This document shows positions 60,552 through 64,000 of a stretch of 64,000 nt of DNA, in pieces. Location of the stretch: the NCBI RefSeq assembly GCF_048544455.1, contig NC_133529.1, positions 51,149,901-51,213,900 on the forward strand. The letters run 5' to 3'. The notes under the pieces are model-generated. The model was not told the origin of the DNA, searched no databases, and saw only the letters and a program-made list of their open reading frames with translations. Made by a program: the position numbers and the translations under genes. How positions within the stretch are numbered: position 1 is the stretch's first letter; every line of letters begins with the position of its first letter. This DNA comes from Silene latifolia (taxonomy: Eukaryota; Streptophyta; Magnoliopsida; Caryophyllales; Caryophyllaceae).

Positions 60552-62141
60552 CTAATCTTCCACCATATCATCACTATCATCATCTTCCTCACTATAAGTG
60601 GACTCATCACCACTTCCCTCTTCACTTCCTTGCTTACTTTCTTCATCATCCTCTTCTTCTTCATCACTAGCCTCTTCATCAATGTTATCATCAACAACCT
60701 CATCACCGACAACCTCATTGTCACCCGGAATCTCACCCCTAGATGCACTCGGAAAGAAGACTTCCCTATCCGCCCAACTAGGCAAAGGACATGAAGGATC
60801 AAGTAGTCCTTGCCTAGCTAAGTGAAGGAGGGGTGGATATTGGGCTAAGTAAGCATCTTCCCGGTCTTTGAAGGCCTGCTTGTGCATCTCTTGCATAAGA
60901 AGAGTCATATAATCTTTGCTTGCTTCAACACCTTCGGGTTTGAACTCTTGGTAGTTGAAAGGATAGGGTGGTGTGACAATGGAAGAGGAGGGCATTTCAA
61001 TTTCACCCCTTTGTTGTCGGATAATGTATTCGGCCTCTTTTGAGAGGGGAAGGAGATAGTTGGTCCGGTGGACACTCAAACGACAAATCTTTGAAGTCAA
61101 AGTAAAAGATCTAGCCTCACTTGTGAGCCATCCATACTTGGTGTCAAGAGGGTTATGAGAGACCCACTTGTATTTGTTAATCATAGTATCAATATCAATG
61201 AGATGACCACCCTTTTTCGCCACATACTTGCTATCATTGTTGAAGTTCGGATCAAAGTATTTAGCTAAAATAGTGACTAGACCTCCATTCACAATAACGG
61301 TAGTGCCTTGCTTCCCACAATCAACATTTAGCCATCTATCCACCAAAAGCCTTAGAGAGTTGAAAGGCTTGGTGAATTCCCTTCCAATGTTTAAGGCCGA
61401 CTCAAGAAGAACAAAATCGAGTTTGGTAAAGTGGTTGGTGTCTTTTCTTGCAATGATGGTATTCCCTATGACGTTGTGCCACACTCTAATGCCCGGATGG
61501 TGGACTAATAGAGCGCGACTAGCATGATAGTTCTCAAATTTCCTTCCGAAAATCGCCTCCCAAAGAGGAGCGGGGTCATACTTGCCAACATTCTTGAAAT
61601 AACTAGGTGAATCACTAAGACCCAAAGCTTTACTCATTTCCTCAAAGGAGATGCGCCTACTAACATTAGCTAGGCGGAACTCGATGTTTTTCATAGTCTC
61701 TACCTTGTTAACTTTCAAAGAACTCAAGGATTCTAAGGTTAGGGGGGGGTATGTCAATTCTTTTGTTGTAAACAATTCTTCCAACCCCATGGCTTTAAAG
61801 AAGGCTCTAGTTTGCTCAAGGACACCCAACTTATCTAAGACATCTTCACAAATAAACTTGGTGGATAGAAATGATTTTCTAGCATACTTGGCAAAAGTGT
61901 CCCTATGGGTTTTGGAAATGAAAATTACCTCCGGATAGTTCGAAAGTTGAGCAATTTCCGGAGTAGTAGATGTTGTTGCTTCCAAGGGAGGTTGTTGTTG
62001 TTGCACTTCCAAGTTTGAGCTAGCTACCACCATAGCCAATGAGGCTTTCTTTGCTTGAAGACACTTTTGTCTTGTTGAGAGTGCCTTTGTCTTTGGTGCC
62101 TTTGCCTTTGTTGCTTTTGTTGCTCCCTTTGTCCTTGCCAT
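60552..62141 (-). CDS. E2 second ORF, ATHILA ORF-1-like protein with acidic tail
   Basis: This is an intact frame of 529 residues from the Met (MARTKGATK) that matches the E1 start. Twelve more codons are open upstream to 62177. The N-terminus (about 1-40) is Lys/Ala-rich with repeated TKA/KAP, possibly a nucleic-acid-binding or nuclear signal. The middle (about 75-430) is a conserved globular part shared with E1 (KFICEDVLDKLGVLEQ, VHHPGIRVWHNVIGNTI, LPSWADREVFF). The last 50 or so residues are almost all Glu, Asp, Ser and Gly. There is no polymerase, protease, integrase or membrane segment. It resembles plant ATHILA ORF-1 proteins of unknown action. It lies where Athila elements carry an extra, env-position gene. 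Confidence 0.75.
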   Translation of the reverse strand: MARTKGATKATKAKAPKTKALSTRQKCLQAKKASLAMVVASSNLEVQQQQPPLEATTSTTPEIAQLSNYPEVIFISKTHRDTFAKYARKSFLSTKFICEDVLDKLGVLEQTRAFFKAMGLEELFTTKELTYPPLTLESLSSLKVNKVETMKNIEFRLANVSRRISFEEMSKALGLSDSPSYFKNVGKYDPAPLWEAIFGRKFENYHASRALLVHHPGIRVWHNVIGNTIIARKDTNHFTKLDFVLLESALNIGREFTKPFNSLRLLVDRWLNVDCGKQGTTVIVNGGLVTILAKYFDPNFNNDSKYVAKKGGHLIDIDTMINKYKWVSHNPLDTKYGWLTSEARSFTLTSKICRLSVHRTNYLLPLSKEAEYIIRQQRGEIEMPSSSIVTPPYPFNYQEFKPEGVEASKDYMTLLMQEMHKQAFKDREDAYLAQYPPLLHLARQGLLDPSCPLPSWADREVFFPSASRGEIPGDNEVVGDEVVDDNIDEEASDEEEEDDEESKQGSEEGSGDESTYSEEDDDSDDMVED

Positions 62142-63190
62142 TGATGAATAAACCAAGAAAAGAGTGAAAATCTTCAATTTCCAAGTATACCCAAATCGAT
62201 TTAAAGATGAAAGGCTTTGCCTTTATGAATTCAAAAATCGACTCAAAGGTTGAAGATTTTGGTGCTTGGTTTTGATTTTTGTTGAAAGAGGAGTGATTAA
62301 TTTTTGTTAAAAGGATGTTTTGATTTGATTTTGATAAATGTAGTTGTGGAAATCTTGTTTTTGTGATGGAGAGGATGAGGGTTTTGAGTTTTGGGGTTTA
62401 TGGGTAGTGTTTTGAATGAAGAAATGAAGAAATGAATGTGGGAGGGGGTTTATATAAGACCCGAAAAATTTGAAATGCAGAGGGAAGACGAGCGGTTTTC
62501 CTTCGGGACGGCCGGATTCTGTCTGTTCTGGGTTGAGAAATTCTCGCCTAAAGACGGGCGTCTTTCAATAAAGACGCTCGGATTTGTAAATGCGGGACGG
62601 GCGTCTAAACAGAAGACGGGCGGATTCCTTTCCAGGGATTTTTCTTCTTTTTCTCAGCCAAAAAGACGGGCGTCTTTCCTTTCAGGACGGGCGTCTTTCT
62701 GAAGACGGGCGGATTCTCTTGAAGGACGCCCGGATTTGCTAACAGTCCCAAAATTTCAAAAATTCAGCTTATGAAGGACGGGCTTCTTTTGACAAATATG
62801 CCCGGATTGCCTGAAGACGGGCGGATTCTCTTGAAACCGCTCGGATTCTACCCCTTTTACCCAGATTCAGTTCCATCCGTGTACTTTGCATATCCCTTGT
62901 CACTTTTCATTCTTCAAAATCTCGTTTTCTTCATTGTGGGGGCACTACTAAGGCATGAATAGCCTAGGCAATTGCTATCCCCACACTAAGCTAAAGCACT
63001 ACACATCAATTTGAAATCATTAGTCCCTCCCTCACTTCTCTCAAACATGATAATTATCTTGATCAAAGTATAAAAATCCAAAGATAACAAAAATGCAATA
63101 CAAGAATTGAAATGCGAGTTAGGGAGTTAGAAATATTTACAAATGGTGGTTTAGGGAGGACTCCACCAAACTTTCATCCTTAGTGAGATG
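62142..63190 (-). other. E2 spacer with GACGGGCG motif array
   Basis: Noncoding. Between 62480 and 62850 the + strand shows about thirteen cores of GACGGGCGTCTT or GACGGGCGGATT type, some arranged as AAAGACGGGCGTCTTT near-palindromes. The equivalent spacer in E1 (7980-8360) has the complementary cores, consistent with its opposite orientation. A CA-poor, T-rich leader (62160-62470) precedes the second ORF on the minus strand. Confidence 0.75.
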
Positions 63191-64000
63191 TCATGGGGGC
63201 ATGTCCAAGGTGTTGTTGATGTTGCTCAACACCTTGAAGAAATAATCAAAAGGTTGTTCATTATCGTGATAAAGATCTTCAATAGATCTTTGCCCTTGTT
63301 GTCGGTCTTGATCGATAGCATTGCCAATATAGGGATTAAAAATCCCTTCAAACTCGTCGTCCCAAAGACCACACACTTCATCTACTTGATCACTAAAGAT
63401 CTCTTGAGTTGATAGAGACAACTCTCCCAATTTCTTGTCTTGGCCAATGAGGCCATCCTCTTCATTGCTTGACTTTGGTGAGCTTTTCAAGCTCTCTTTG
63501 TTACAATTCACTTGCTCTTTGAATGGAGCATCTTCAATTTTCTTCTTCCATTGGAGTTCCGACTTCTTCCTATCATCCTTCCGGCTATAATGATCAATCA
63601 TAAAACATGGTTCATGCAAACATGGAGCTCTCATGGTCTTGTCAAGATTGAAAGTTATGCTTTCATCTCCCACTTCTAGAGTGAGCTCTCCATGTTTCAC
63701 ATCAATCACCTCACCCGCGGTGTGTAAGAAAGGTCTTCCTAGAATGATTGGAATGTTGGAGTCTTCTTCCATATCAACAATGACAAAGTCCACCGGGATG
63801 AAAATTTTCCCAATCCTCACGGGAACATCTTCCCATATCCTTAATGGTGTCTTCGTCGATCTATCGGCCATTTGGAGTGTGATATTGGTGCATTTAAGCT
63901 CTCCCATCCCCAACCTTTTACTCACCGAGTACGGCATAACACTCAAACTAGCCCCTAGATCACATAAGGCTTTGTTGATCGTGGTGTCGCCAATGGTACA
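63191..64000 (-). CDS. gag: E2 gag-protease, C-terminal part
   Basis: The frame is open from the window end (CTIGDTTINKALCDLGAS) to the stop at 63191, 269 residues in view. The retropepsin-like motif DLGAS is intact and is followed by FVIVDMEEDSNIPIILGRPFL, the usual second part of the aspartic protease fold. An acidic linker and NNTLDMPP end follow. In the E1 copy the same protein has DHGAS and several stops. The N-terminal gag lies outside the window. The termination right after protease, with no pol, is the same in both copies. Confidence 0.8.
   Translation of the reverse strand, partial: CTIGDTTINKALCDLGASLSVMPYSVSKRLGMGELKCTNITLQMADRSTKTPLRIWEDVPVRIGKIFIPVDFVIVDMEEDSNIPIILGRPFLHTAGEVIDVKHGELTLEVGDESITFNLDKTMRAPCLHEPCFMIDHYSRKDDRKKSELQWKKKIEDAPFKEQVNCNKESLKSSPKSSNEEDGLIGQDKKLGELSLSTQEIFSDQVDEVCGLWDDEFEGIFNPYIGNAIDQDRQQGQRSIEDLYHDNEQPFDYFFKVLSNINNTLDMPP

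Larger units (their letters stand above)
56858..64000 (-). mobile_element. E2: second copy of the pol-less Athila-like family, partial
   Basis: Same order as E1 on the opposite strand: gag-protease (runs off the window), motif-rich spacer, second ORF, long 3' region, polypurine tract (58580-58592) and 3' LTR. It sits inside the RT of the gypsy pol remnant. Its reading frames are unbroken in this window, unlike those of E1, so it is younger or under constraint. Again no pol is present between gag-protease and the second ORF. Confidence 0.88.

Overview
This window is nuclear DNA from a flowering plant. It has spliced plant genes, Athila-type Ty3/gypsy elements, Ty1/copia elements, CACTA, Mutator-like and Helitron DNA transposons, and a degraded piece of plastid DNA. 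The exact plant cannot be named from sequence alone. A eudicot is likely, and Caryophyllales is only a guess from the repeat style. Most of the window is transposon on transposon. One ordinary host gene looks intact.

Layout. 1-2956: AT-rich DNA with one exon-like segment (2159-2221). 2957-13934: a complete Athila-like LTR element, E1, on the + strand. It has gag-protease and a second large ORF but no reverse transcriptase or integrase. 13935-16229: more exon-like pieces of an unidentified gene. 16230-16629: a small Helitron. 16861-27097: a ten-exon TOM1-LIKE (VHS-GAT) gene that reads through for about 635 residues. Its introns carry two Mutator-like foldback elements, a second Helitron of the same family and a minisatellite. 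27514-27751: a 119-bp tandem duplication that includes a telo-box.

27984-47760: nested copia elements. Y (minus) holds X (plus, LTRs at 29561-30849 and 37996-39272) and W (minus, LTR 39615-40929). A 2.4-kb block made of X LTR plus 3' flank occurs twice. A 4.9-kb CACTA element (41392-46334, TSD AGA) lies inside W, and a minus-strand LTR with CGATCGA palindromes lies inside the CACTA element. 47998-about 51500: plastid insertion with trnG-UCC exon 2, trnR-UCU, atpA and atpF in plastid order, decayed. 51911-52551: an LTR with an initiator-tRNA-Met primer site. 52561-53811: gypsy gag remnant. 54451-56857: gypsy pol remnant, cut in its reverse transcriptase by E2. E2 (56858 to the window end, minus strand) is a second, better preserved copy of the E1 family, with its second ORF intact.

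How the parts relate. The TOM1-like protein is expected to act in endosomal sorting of ubiquitinated membrane proteins. The E1/E2 family keeps structural proteins and lacks replication enzymes, so it must borrow them from another element if it moves. Nested insertions and target duplications give a partial relative chronology: Y before X and W; W before CACTA; the gypsy pol element before E2.
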